Source: an uncultured Lachnospiraceae bacterium
GTDB lineage: Bacteria; Bacillota; Clostridia; Lachnospirales; Lachnospiraceae
Direction: 5' to 3'
Length of the DNA stretch: 64,000 nucleotides
NCBI GenBank assembly: GCA_947593655.1
Contig: CANQDS010000002.1
Location: forward strand, 19,151-83,150
This document shows, one piece after another, positions 26,967 to 35,261 of this stretch (position 1 is its first letter; each line of letters starts with the position of its first letter). The notes beneath the pieces are model-generated. The model was not told the origin of the DNA, searched no databases, and worked only from the letters and a program-made list of their open reading frames with translations. Position numbers and translations under genes: made by a program.

Positions 26967-27650
26967 ATGGCGTTACCAGTTGTCATGAAAAGCGGAAAAA
27001 ATTATTTAACGCTCGTTCTCGATGAAGAGCTTCCGTTTGCGGAGCTTTTACAGGAGATCGTGGCGAAATTCCGGGAGTCCGAGAAATTTTTCGGGACGGA
27101 GCCGATCGCGATCGCCTTCGAAGGAAGGAAACTTTCGGAAACGGAGAACCTTCAGATCATGGATGCGATCGACTGCTATACCAATGTCCGGATCGCGGTG
27201 CTCATCGAACAGGATAAGCTGATGGAATACGCCGCAGATGCGGAGATCAGGAAGAGCCTTTATCCGGAAGAGATGGAGCTCGACCAGATTTCCGAAGAAG
27301 CGGTCTGCACGTTCATTCCGCGTGATGTCCGGGCGGGAGAGGAGATCGTTTCCCTGAATACGGTGGTTGTTTTCGGTGATGTCGAGAAAGGGGCGTCCGT
27401 CCGTTCCGCGGAGCATGTCATTGTGCTGGGCGCACTGTTCGGAGAGGCCGCGGTCGGAACGGAAGGAAATACCGACAGCAGGATCTTTGCCCTGCAGTTT
27501 GCGCCGGAGGATTACCGGATCGCGGATCTGGCCGGCGACCCGATCAAAAAGAAGGGGCTTTTTCAGAAAGATTTGAACAGGCGGCGTTTCCGCGAGCCGA
27601 AAACCGCGGCAATCGTAAACGGCGTCCTTCAAATAGATACCTATACATAA
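26967..27650 (+). CDS. minC: Septum site-determining protein MinC
   Basis: Inhibitor of FtsZ polymerisation, 227 residues. The N-terminal domain begins VVMKSGKNYLTLVLDEELPF and the C-terminal beta-helix that binds MinD has GEEIVSLNTVVVFGDVEKGASV and VIVLGALFGEA. It starts behind GGAGG, 8 bases after the PBP stop, and is followed by minD and minE. The presence of MinE makes this an oscillating-type Min set rather than the DivIVA-type of Bacillus. Confidence 0.93.
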   Translation: MALPVVMKSGKNYLTLVLDEELPFAELLQEIVAKFRESEKFFGTEPIAIAFEGRKLSETENLQIMDAIDCYTNVRIAVLIEQDKLMEYAADAEIRKSLYPEEMELDQISEEAVCTFIPRDVRAGEEIVSLNTVVVFGDVEKGASVRSAEHVIVLGALFGEAAVGTEGNTDSRIFALQFAPEDYRIADLAGDPIKKKGLFQKDLNRRRFREPKTAAIVNGVLQIDTYT

Positions 27651-27677
27651 TTCAATATTACAGGAGGTTTTGTTTTC

Positions 27678-28487
27678 ATGGGTGAAGCGATCGTTTTCAC
27701 TTCAGGAAAAGGCGGTGTCGGCAAGACAACAGCAATTGCCAACATCGGAACGGGACTTTCACTGTTAGAGAAAAAAGTCGTCATGCTCGATACGGACATG
27801 GGGCTTCGGAATCTGGATGTTGTTATGGGACTCGAAGACCGCATTACTTACAATCTTGTGGATCTTCTCGAAAACAAATGCCGGCTGAATCAGGCGCTGA
27901 TCCGCGATAAGCGGTATCCGAACCTTTATATGATCCCGGCCGCGCTGCACTGCAGGAGGATCAAGGAATACGAAGAAAAACTAAAGACTCTGACCGCACA
28001 ATTGAAAAAAGAATTTGATTTCTGCCTGATCGACAGTCCGGCCGGGATCGACGACGGTTTCCATTTTGCCGTATCCGCCGCCGACCGCGCCATCCTCGTT
28101 ACGACGCCGCACATTTCCGCGGTGCGCGATGCGGGAAGGGTGATCTATCTGCTGGAAGGAAGGCATTTCCACAACATCGGGCTTCTGATCAATGAGGCAA
28201 ACGAACGGATGATCAAAAAGCACAACATGCTTTCCCGCGAGGACATCGAAGAGGTGCTCGGCATGGAGAGCCTCGGCTGCATTCCGGCGGACGAGAAGGT
28301 CATCATCAGCCAGAACAAGGGGATTCCGGTCGTTTCGATCAAATCCCGCGCAGGAAAATCGTTCCTTGCGGCCGCAAAGGAGATCGCGACAGAGCGCATC
28401 GTTCCGGAAGGAATGGAAAGCGGGCAGGAGGAGCAGGAAAGAAAGCGGGGGCTCTTCCGCAGAAAGGAATACAATTATGAGGTCTAG
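27678..28487 (+). CDS. minD: Septum site-determining ATPase MinD
   Basis: Membrane-binding ParA-type ATPase, 269 residues. The deviant Walker A is SGKGGVGKTTA at residues 10-20, followed by LDTDMGLRNLDVVMGLEDR. The C-terminal amphipathic membrane-targeting helix is present (RKRGLFRRKEYN). MinD recruits MinC to the membrane and is displaced by MinE. A GGAGG site precedes the ATG; minE begins inside its last codons. Confidence 0.96.
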   Translation: MGEAIVFTSGKGGVGKTTAIANIGTGLSLLEKKVVMLDTDMGLRNLDVVMGLEDRITYNLVDLLENKCRLNQALIRDKRYPNLYMIPAALHCRRIKEYEEKLKTLTAQLKKEFDFCLIDSPAGIDDGFHFAVSAADRAILVTTPHISAVRDAGRVIYLLEGRHFHNIGLLINEANERMIKKHNMLSREDIEEVLGMESLGCIPADEKVIISQNKGIPVVSIKSRAGKSFLAAAKEIATERIVPEGMESGQEEQERKRGLFRRKEYNYEV

Positions 28488-28680
28488 AAGAGAGTTATCC
28501 AATTCCATTGCAAAAGAACGGTTGAAATTAATGATCGAAACGGAGCCGGTGGAATGCACGCCGGATACCATGGCGCGGATGAAAGGGGAGATCTCGGAGA
28601 TCGTCAGCCGTTATTTTGAGATCAATCCGGAGAAATACGAGATCAAGGTGATCTTGAAGCAGAATAAGAAAAGAGTTTAA
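28477..28680 (+). CDS. minE: Short MinE topological specificity factor
   Basis: A 67-residue protein placed after minD, with the anti-MinCD helix SIAKERLKLMIE and a dimerisation part EISEIVSRYFEINPEKYEIKV. Typical MinE is about 85-90 residues. Compared with the Escherichia coli protein, the hydrophobic membrane-targeting start (ALLDFFL) and the last beta strand are missing. ATG 28477 overlaps the minD stop. The reading frame is open upstream, but that part overlaps minD and its translation does not look like a membrane-targeting helix. Confidence 0.85.
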   Translation: MRSRRELSNSIAKERLKLMIETEPVECTPDTMARMKGEISEIVSRYFEINPEKYEIKVILKQNKKRV

Positions 28681-28681
28681 T

Positions 28682-29824
28682 ATGTTAAAACAGTATCAAC
28701 TAAAGAACTATCATTTCCAGTTAATCATATATTTATCCGCTCTGACGGTCATCGGCATTCTGGTGATCGGAAGCGCCGAAAAGTCCGTGCAGAGCAAGCA
28801 GATATTGGGATTTGTCCTGGGACTGGTCATCATGGTGGCCATTTCCCTTATGGACTATTCCTTTATTCTGCGTTTTTCCTGGATCTATTACGTTCTCATG
28901 CTCGGATTTTTAGTGCTGGTCCAGGTGGCGGGCGACACCAGCGGCGGCGCGCAGCGGTGGCTGGAATTCCACGGGTTCCGTTTCCAGCCTTCCGAGCTTG
29001 CAAAGATCGTACTCATTCTCTTTTTTTCCTATTACTTCACGAAGCATCAGGAAAAAGTCAGCACGGCGAAGATCCTTCTGCTTTCGTTCGCGCTTGCCGG
29101 GATTCCGCTGGTGCTGATCGTCACGCAGCCGGATCTGTCCACGACCATTGTTACGGCATTTATTTTTGTTGTCCTCTTGTTTATTAGCGGATTAAGTTAT
29201 AAAATAGTAGTGACGGTTCTCGCGGTCACGCTTCCGACGGCGATCGTGGGATTCAGCTATCTGCTGCGCCATGCGGAGGAGATCATCGATTCCGGCTCGA
29301 GTCTGGCTTATCAGATGCTGCGCATCATGTCGTGGCTGGATCCGGAGAATCCGAAATACGCGGAACGGGCGGCGCAGCAGCAGAATTCGATCATGGCGAT
29401 CGGTTCGGGCCAGCTGTGGGGGAAAGGGCTGAATAATTCGGCAGTCACTTCGATGAAGAACGCGAATTACATCATCGAACCGCAGACGGACTTTATCTTT
29501 GCCGTGGCAGGAGAGGAACTCGGCTTTGTCGGTTCCCTTACGATCATCATCCTGCTTCTTTTGATCGTGCTGGAATGCATCCTGATCGGAAGGAAGGCAA
29601 AGGATCTCTCCGGACGCCTGATCTGCTGCGGAATGGCGACGCTGGTGGGATTCCAGAGTTTCGTCAATATCTGCGTCACAACGGGGCTGATGCCGAATAC
29701 CGGCGTTCCGTTACCATTTGTAAGCTATGGGCTGACGTCGTTGATCTCTTTATATATCGGCATGGGATTTGTACTGAATGTTGGCTTGCAGCCGAAAAAA
29801 TACATCAGGGGGATCTATCTATGA
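28682..29824 (+). CDS. rodA: SEDS peptidoglycan glycosyltransferase RodA
   Basis: Polytopic membrane enzyme of 380 residues that polymerises lipid II in the elongasome together with PBP2. Family signatures include GAQRWLEFHGFRFQPSELAK and, at the C-terminus, NTGVPLPFVSYGLTSLI; WGKGLNNS and FIFAVAGEELGFVGSL are also typical. About ten membrane segments are visible. It begins one base after minE and overlaps mgsA by 4 bases. Confidence 0.95.
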   Translation: MLKQYQLKNYHFQLIIYLSALTVIGILVIGSAEKSVQSKQILGFVLGLVIMVAISLMDYSFILRFSWIYYVLMLGFLVLVQVAGDTSGGAQRWLEFHGFRFQPSELAKIVLILFFSYYFTKHQEKVSTAKILLLSFALAGIPLVLIVTQPDLSTTIVTAFIFVVLLFISGLSYKIVVTVLAVTLPTAIVGFSYLLRHAEEIIDSGSSLAYQMLRIMSWLDPENPKYAERAAQQQNSIMAIGSGQLWGKGLNNSAVTSMKNANYIIEPQTDFIFAVAGEELGFVGSLTIIILLLLIVLECILIGRKAKDLSGRLICCGMATLVGFQSFVNICVTTGLMPNTGVPLPFVSYGLTSLISLYIGMGFVLNVGLQPKKYIRGIYL

Positions 29825-30216
29825 ATATTGGACTTGTAGCGCATGATTCCAAGAAGAAACTTATGCAGAATTTCTGCATTGCTTACAGGGGGATTCTCTG
29901 TAAGAACGACCTTTTTGCCACCGGCACGACCGGAAGGCTGATCGAAGAAGTCGCCAATCTGTCCGTCCACAAATATCTGGCGGGCCATCTGGGCGGCTCG
30001 CAGCAGCTCGGGGCGCAGATCGAGCACAACGAGATCGATCTCGTTATTTTCCTGCGCGATCCGTTGAAACCAAAGTCGCACGAACCGGATGTCAACATCA
30101 TCGTGCGCCTGTGTGATGAACATAACATTCCGCTTGCAACGAATCTTGCAACCGCGGAATTACTGATAAAGTCATTGGATAGAGGAGATCTGGACTGGCG
30201 TGATATGTACAAATAA
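29821..30216 (+). CDS. mgsA: Methylglyoxal synthase
   Basis: Converts dihydroxyacetone phosphate to methylglyoxal and phosphate, a bypass used when sugar phosphates build up. The 131-residue length is typical. ATGTTGRLIEE (phosphate loop), HLGGSQQLGAQI and the catalytic region IDLVIFLRDPL are present, as is DVNIIVRLCDEHNIPLATN. The position after rodA, overlapping its stop, recurs in Clostridia. Confidence 0.95.
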   Translation: MNIGLVAHDSKKKLMQNFCIAYRGILCKNDLFATGTTGRLIEEVANLSVHKYLAGHLGGSQQLGAQIEHNEIDLVIFLRDPLKPKSHEPDVNIIVRLCDEHNIPLATNLATAELLIKSLDRGDLDWRDMYK

Positions 30217-31210
30217 CAAATCAAACAACCGAATGAGGCTGCTTTGCGCCGTCTGCGGTGCGGCTCTTCTGCTGGGCGGCTGCGGATCGGCAGAAAAAGA
30301 AGTGATCGAACAGCCTTACCGGGTTTATTCGTCTGCGGTCAGCAGCTTTCCGGAGCTGGAGGGAAGCAGTACCGCGGAGGGGGATTTTTTTGCGAAAAAT
30401 CTGTGCGTGACAGAAGATATCGATTTCGGCGAGGATCAGCTCCAGTATACCGGGATTGCGGAAGGAGCGGGCGTCTTTAATCTGGATACGAAGGAAGTGA
30501 CCTACAGCCAGAATCACTTCGGGCGCCTTTATCCGGCAAGTACGACCAAGATCCTGACGGCTTATATCATTCTGCAGGATGCCGATCTGGATGATACGAC
30601 TACGGTAAGCGAAACCATCCGTTCTTTAGATCCGGCTTCTTCCGTGTGCGGGCTCCGGGTCGGGGATACGATCAGCATCCGCGATCTTTTGTACGGTCTG
30701 ATGCTCGTTTCCGGAAACGATGCCGCGGTTGCGCTTGCGGAATATTATTCCGGCAGCGTAGAAGCGTTTGCGGAGGTCATGAACCGGGAAGCGTTAAAGC
30801 TCGGCGCGAGCCAGAGCCATTTCGTGAATCCGCACGGGCTTCCGGACGACAACCACTATACGACGGTATACGACATGTATCTGCTGTTTTCCGCCGCCGT
30901 GCAGCTGGACGATTTTGTCACGGTGATCGGAACCCAGCAGTGGGACGCGTCTTATACGAATGCCGACGGCGATCCCGTTTCGCAGACATGGTGGAATACC
31001 AACCAGTATCTGGCCGGGAAGCGCCCGGTGCCGGAAAACATCACGGTGATCGGCGGCAAAACCGGAACGACGTTCGAGGCCGGCTACTGTCTGTGCCTGT
31101 ATTCCTTAAACGCCAGAAACGAGCGGATCATCAGCATCGTCCTGAAAGCGGACGGACGTTCGGATCTGTATCTGATGACGGAACAGATTTTAAACGGCTT
31201 TGCGAATTAA
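30200..31210 (+). CDS. D-alanyl-D-alanine carboxypeptidase, predicted lipoprotein
   Basis: S11-family serine peptidase trimming the last D-alanine of peptidoglycan stem peptides outside the cell. The motifs STTK (near residue 114), SGN and KTGT are intact. The N-terminus ends in LLLGGCGS, a good lipobox, so it is probably lipid-anchored. The start is uncertain: GTG 30200 (coupled to the mgsA end) or ATG 30233, which gives a cleaner signal peptide; neither has a strong ribosome binding site close by. At about 325-336 residues it lacks the long C-terminal extension of PBP5. Confidence 0.9.
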   Translation: MICTNNKSNNRMRLLCAVCGAALLLGGCGSAEKEVIEQPYRVYSSAVSSFPELEGSSTAEGDFFAKNLCVTEDIDFGEDQLQYTGIAEGAGVFNLDTKEVTYSQNHFGRLYPASTTKILTAYIILQDADLDDTTTVSETIRSLDPASSVCGLRVGDTISIRDLLYGLMLVSGNDAAVALAEYYSGSVEAFAEVMNREALKLGASQSHFVNPHGLPDDNHYTTVYDMYLLFSAAVQLDDFVTVIGTQQWDASYTNADGDPVSQTWWNTNQYLAGKRPVPENITVIGGKTGTTFEAGYCLCLYSLNARNERIISIVLKADGRSDLYLMTEQILNGFAN

Positions 31211-31323
31211 GGATTGTATTTTCCGTGCATGTATACTATAATTATTTTATTGATATCGCGGATCCGGATTTGCGGGCGGGTTCGGAAGATTTTTTACAAT
31301 TATTGATCCAGGAGGAGAAGGCC

Positions 31324-31746
31324 ATGATTGAAATCATATGCGGCGAAAAAGGAAAGGGCAAAACAAAAGAACTGTTGACAAAGGTAAACGCTTCTGTCAA
31401 GACTGCGACGGGGAACGTCGTATATCTGGATAAGAGCCAGAAACATATGTATGAGCTGAGCAACAGGGTACGGCTGATCAATGTGATGGATTATCCGATT
31501 ACCAACTGTGAGGAGTTTTTAGGTTTCATTTGCGGCATTGTTTCACAGGACAATGATCTGGAAGAGATGTATCTGGACAGTTTTCTGACGATCGCAACGA
31601 TCTCGGAGGAAGCGGATATCGTAAACGCGATCGAGAAGCTGGATGTCATCAGTGAGAAATATAAAGTACGCTTCATCTTAAGCGTATCCAGGAACAAAGA
31701 GGATCTGCCGGAATGCGCGAAGGCGAAAGTCGTGATCTCTTTGTAA
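31324..31746 (+). CDS. Small P-loop protein of unknown function
   Basis: A 140-residue protein with a Walker A motif at its very start (CGEKGKGKTKELL). Later stretches such as VVYLDKSQKHMYEL, an acidic region around EEADIVNAIEKL and KVRFILSVSRNKEDLPECAKAKVVISL look like a compact RecA/P-loop core. It has no helicase or kinase features I recognise. AGGAGGAG precedes ATG 31324. It ends at a strong terminator and stands between a DD-carboxypeptidase and a protein with a degenerate KaiC-like domain; a link between the two P-loop-type proteins is only a suggestion. Confidence 0.8.
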   Translation: MIEIICGEKGKGKTKELLTKVNASVKTATGNVVYLDKSQKHMYELSNRVRLINVMDYPITNCEEFLGFICGIVSQDNDLEEMYLDSFLTIATISEEADIVNAIEKLDVISEKYKVRFILSVSRNKEDLPECAKAKVVISL

Positions 31747-31769
31747 TACCGTAATACATTACATAGCGG

Positions 31770-31797
31770 ACGGGTGCTGGTGACAGCACCCGTTTTT
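31770..31797 (+). terminator. Rho-independent terminator
   Basis: ACGGGTGCTG and CAGCACCCGT form a perfect 10-bp stem with loop GTGA, followed by five Ts. It ends transcription of the small P-loop gene and so closes the long plus-strand series. Confidence 0.9.
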
Positions 31798-31810
31798 GTC
31801 TGAAAAGGAG

Positions 31811-31855
31811 CCTGGTACTGTCCCGCGAACGAAGTGAGCGGATGACAGTACCGGC
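31811..31855 (+). repeat. REP-like hairpin in the leader of the next gene
   Basis: GGTACTGTC (31814-31822) pairs with GACAGTACC (31844-31852), and inside it CCGC (31823-31826) pairs with GCGG (31838-31841) around loop GAACGAAGTGA. It has no T-run, so it is not a simple terminator, and it lies about 55 bases before the next ATG. It could be a dispersed palindromic repeat or an mRNA 5' structure. Confidence 0.6.
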
Positions 31856-31909
31856 ATCCGACAGTCTGAGTCAGATCGAAAAACTTACGTTTATAGAGGA
31901 GGGTTTCTT

Positions 31910-34489
31910 ATGGCGGCATTTGACAGAGTATTATCGGGGATCCCGGAGATGGACCGGGCGCTGGACCATATCCGGCTCGGCGACAATGTTGTATGGCGTG
32001 TGGCGGATCTAAAGGAGCTGCAGCCGTTTCTGATCCCCTATGTCCGGCAGGCGGTTGCGGATCGCCGCAACGTGATCTATTTCCGGTTTGCGTCCCATGA
32101 ACCGCTGGTGCCAAAGCAGGAAGGGGTTAAGATCGTGCCGGTGGAGCTTTCCCACCGCTTTGAAAATTTCACGGTGGAGATCCACAACGTGATCGAACGC
32201 GAAGGAGAGGAGGCGTTCTACGTCTTTGACTGTCTCTCTGAACTGCAGACGGCGTGGGCGACGGATCTGATGATGGGGAATTTTTTCCGGGTTACCTGTC
32301 CGTACTTATTCCGGCTCAACACAGTCGCTTTTTTCCCGCTGATCCGCGGCAAACATTCGTTTAAGACCATTGCGCGCATCCGCGACACCACGCAGCTGTT
32401 TTTGGACGTCTACTCCGACGCCGGAGATATCTATGTGCGCCCGTTAAAGGTCTGGAACCGCTACTCGGAAACGATGTTCCTCCCGCACCGGTACGAACCG
32501 GAGAGCGGGCGTTTCTTCCCGCTGACCGAAGGGATCCAGGTCAGCAGCTTCTACCGGCTCTTAAACGGGGATCAGTCGATGGGCGACGAGGAAAATATGG
32601 ACAGCTGGGACCGGTTCTTTTCTATGGCGGAACAGATGTACCGGCAGGGAATGGACGTTTCGCAGGCGTGCGACCGGATCTGCGACATCATGATGAGCCG
32701 CGATTCCAAGATGCGCCGGATGATCAAGGAGAATTTCACGCCGGAAGACTATTTCCAGATCCGCAGCCGCATGGTCGGAACCGGAATGATCGGCGGGAAA
32801 GCCTGCGGGATGCTGCTTGCCAGAAAACTCATCGAAAATAAACGGCCGGATCTGTTCCGGCAGCTCGAGCCGCACGATTCGTTCTATATCGGCTCCGACG
32901 TGTTTTATTCGTATATCGTACACAATAATTTCTGGGAGCTGCGCATCCGCCAGCGGAAGCCGGAGGAGTATTTCAGCCTTGCCCCGGACTTCGCGGACTG
33001 CCTCAGAAAGGGAAAATTCACCGATACGCAGCGGGAGCAGTTCTGCCGCATTCTGGATTATTACGGGCAGTCGCCGGTCATCGTGCGCTCCAGCAGCATT
33101 TTGGAGGACGGGTTCGGAAATGCGTTTGCGGGCAAATACGATTCCGTTTTCTGCGCCAACAACGGCACGATGGAAGAGCGGCTGGAGGAATTTGAAGAGG
33201 CGGTGCGCACGGTCTATGCCAGCACCATGAGCGCTTCCGCATTGGATTACCGTTTGCGCCGCGGTCTGGAAGAGCGCGACGAACAGATGGCGCTTCTCGT
33301 GCAGCGCGTATCCGGCTCCCGTTATGAGAGTTTCTTTATGCCGGCGGCCGCGGGCGTCGGGTATTCCTACAGCCCGTACCGCTTCCTTGAATCCATCGAT
33401 CCCGGCGCGGGAATGCTGCGCCTTGTGATGGGGCTCGGAACCGGCGCGGTCGACCGTGCGCAGGGCTCTTATCCGCGCCTTGTCAGCCTCGATAAGCCGG
33501 CCGCGACAGCCGCCGTGACTTCCGCGCAGAAGCACCAGTTTTCCCAGCGGAAAGCGGATGTGATCAATATGGTTTCCGGGAAGCACGAAAGCCGGGAACT
33601 CGATGAACTGGAAAGCCAGCTTCCGCCGCACTTAAAAGCCGCGCTTTTGGAGCATGACCACGATACGGAGCGTATTTTCCGCAACCGCGGGCAGTACCGC
33701 AATATCCTTTTCATTTCCTGTGAAGGGCTGGTGAAAAACGAGCCGCTGATGCGCGCCATGAAGGAGATCCTCGCGCTGATCCAGGAAGCGTACCAGAATC
33801 CGGTGGATATTGAGTACACGATCAATCTCTCCGTCAGCGGGGATTATGTGATCAATCTGCTGCAATGCCGCCCGCTTCAGGTCGCAAAAGACACCAAGAA
33901 GATCACCGTTCCGGACAATCTGCCCGAAGAACGGATTTTCCTCGAATGCCGGAAGGCTTCCATGGGGCTTTCACGGGCGGAGCGCCTCGATTATATCGTA
34001 CTGGCGGACGCCGTATCCTATTACCGCATGGAATATAACGCCAAGCACCGCGTCGCGCGCGCACTCGGCGCGATCAACTGGCATTTCCGCAATCAGGGGA
34101 AAAACCTGATGCTTCTGGTGCCGGGGCGTGTCGGGACGTCGTCGCCGGAACTCGGCGTGCCGACTGTTTTTGCCGATATCAGCGAATTTTCCGTGATCTG
34201 CGAAGTCGCGGAAACGCGCGCCGGATACCAGCCGGAGCTTTCCTACGGGAGCCATATCTTTCAGGATCTCGTGGAGGCGGATATCCTCTACTGCGCCGTG
34301 TTCGACAATGAAAAGACTGTTCATTTCCGCCCGGAACTGTTAAAGGAACTGCCGAATCTCCTTCCGGAGATCGTTCCGCAGGAAGCGGAGCTGGCGTCCG
34401 TCCTCGGCGTTTATGATGTCTCGCAGAGGGGATGCATGATCTATCATGATATGGAGAAGCAGCATCTGCTGTGCGCGGTGCAGGAATAA
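31910..34489 (+). CDS. Fusion protein: degenerate KaiC-like domain plus PEP/pyruvate-binding ATP-grasp domain
   Basis: An 859-residue cytoplasmic protein. Residues 1-190 look like a KaiC/RecA-type ATPase (LSGIPEMDRALDHIRLGDNV) in which the GxxxxGKT loop is replaced by ADLKELQP, so ATP binding there is doubtful. From about residue 285 it matches the nucleotide-binding domain of PEP synthase and pyruvate phosphate dikinase: GTGMIGGKACGMLLARKL, VIVRSSSILEDGFGNAFAGK and LLQCRPLQ. The swivelling His domain with its TSHAA motif is not seen; the C-terminal 220 residues are unassigned. It is probably a regulatory or uncharacterised phosphotransfer protein, not a PEP synthase. GAGGAGGG precedes the start. 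Confidence 0.8.
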   Translation: MAAFDRVLSGIPEMDRALDHIRLGDNVVWRVADLKELQPFLIPYVRQAVADRRNVIYFRFASHEPLVPKQEGVKIVPVELSHRFENFTVEIHNVIEREGEEAFYVFDCLSELQTAWATDLMMGNFFRVTCPYLFRLNTVAFFPLIRGKHSFKTIARIRDTTQLFLDVYSDAGDIYVRPLKVWNRYSETMFLPHRYEPESGRFFPLTEGIQVSSFYRLLNGDQSMGDEENMDSWDRFFSMAEQMYRQGMDVSQACDRICDIMMSRDSKMRRMIKENFTPEDYFQIRSRMVGTGMIGGKACGMLLARKLIENKRPDLFRQLEPHDSFYIGSDVFYSYIVHNNFWELRIRQRKPEEYFSLAPDFADCLRKGKFTDTQREQFCRILDYYGQSPVIVRSSSILEDGFGNAFAGKYDSVFCANNGTMEERLEEFEEAVRTVYASTMSASALDYRLRRGLEERDEQMALLVQRVSGSRYESFFMPAAAGVGYSYSPYRFLESIDPGAGMLRLVMGLGTGAVDRAQGSYPRLVSLDKPAATAAVTSAQKHQFSQRKADVINMVSGKHESRELDELESQLPPHLKAALLEHDHDTERIFRNRGQYRNILFISCEGLVKNEPLMRAMKEILALIQEAYQNPVDIEYTINLSVSGDYVINLLQCRPLQVAKDTKKITVPDNLPEERIFLECRKASMGLSRAERLDYIVLADAVSYYRMEYNAKHRVARALGAINWHFRNQGKNLMLLVPGRVGTSSPELGVPTVFADISEFSVICEVAETRAGYQPELSYGSHIFQDLVEADILYCAVFDNEKTVHFRPELLKELPNLLPEIVPQEAELASVLGVYDVSQRGCMIYHDMEKQHLLCAVQE

Positions 34490-34709
34490 GGAAAGGATGT
34501 TATCAATCAAAAATGCACCTTATGATGATATATTGTTGATATTGTGGGGATTTCGCTCTCCCAACCAACGGTTGAGTGTGATCATTCTACCTGCAGTTCG
34601 TGTACAAAAACAGAGAAAGCTTGTAGAATACAGCATAAAAGGAGCGGTATATGCTGGGAAAATAATTATTTGAAACAAAAAAGTAAAACAGGCTTACGGA
34701 GGTAATACA
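34490..34709 (+). other. AT-rich junction with a doubtful 58-codon reading frame
   Basis: The 220 bases between the PEP-synthase-like gene and the acetyltransferase are distinctly AT-rich and mark the left edge of the accessory region. One frame (ATG 34497 to 34673) encodes 58 residues with no recognisable domain, behind GGAAAGG. I see no terminator hairpin and no clear promoter in it. It may be leftover coding sequence from an insertion. Confidence 0.3.
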
Positions 34710-35207
34710 ATGATTTCCTTGAGATGTATGGAAGATACAATGGAAGATTATACGGCAATGCGTAATTGGTTTTTGGAACCGGAACTTAAAGAGTGGGTAT
34801 GGTGCGATGAGAAAGGGGAACCGCCTGTTCCTCTGGAGCGGATTATTGATAAATACGGTTCCAGAATTAAGAATCCAACTGATGTATTTCCGTATTTCAT
34901 TTTAAGAGATGGGAAACCGATTGGCTTTATACAATATTATTTACACAATGAAACAACAATCGGTCTGGATATGTGGATCGGCGTTTTAAAAGAAAGAAAT
35001 AAGGGTTATGGCACCGAAGCGTTAAAGCAGATGGTACAGTTAATTCATCAAAAACATCCCCATGTGAAGGAGTTATTTATGGATCCGGAACCGCAAAATA
35101 AACGTGCTGTAAGATGTTACCAGAAAGCAGGATTTCAATATTCTGGTGAAATCATAGATGACGATGGTGATAAATGCCTGTTGCTGAAAATATGTTTTAA
35201 GGATTGA
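34710..35207 (+). CDS. GNAT-family N-acetyltransferase, AAC(6')-like
   Basis: A 165-residue acetyltransferase using acetyl-CoA. YFILRDGKPIGFIQYYLH resembles strand 4 of aminoglycoside 6'-acetyltransferases, MWIGVLKERNKGYGTEALK contains the R/Q-x-x-G-x-G/A coenzyme A loop, and MDPEPQNKRAVRCYQKAGF is motif B. The substrate is unknown: aminoglycosides, ribosomal protein ends or small metabolites are all possible. It is AT-rich like its neighbour, starts behind GGAGG and lies in an accessory stretch, which suggests acquisition. Confidence 0.85.
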   Translation: MISLRCMEDTMEDYTAMRNWFLEPELKEWVWCDEKGEPPVPLERIIDKYGSRIKNPTDVFPYFILRDGKPIGFIQYYLHNETTIGLDMWIGVLKERNKGYGTEALKQMVQLIHQKHPHVKELFMDPEPQNKRAVRCYQKAGFQYSGEIIDDDGDKCLLLKICFKD

Positions 35208-35261
35208 AGTGCATAAATTCTGGTTAATAGAACGGAAAAACTGTTTTGGAGGCATATTGTA

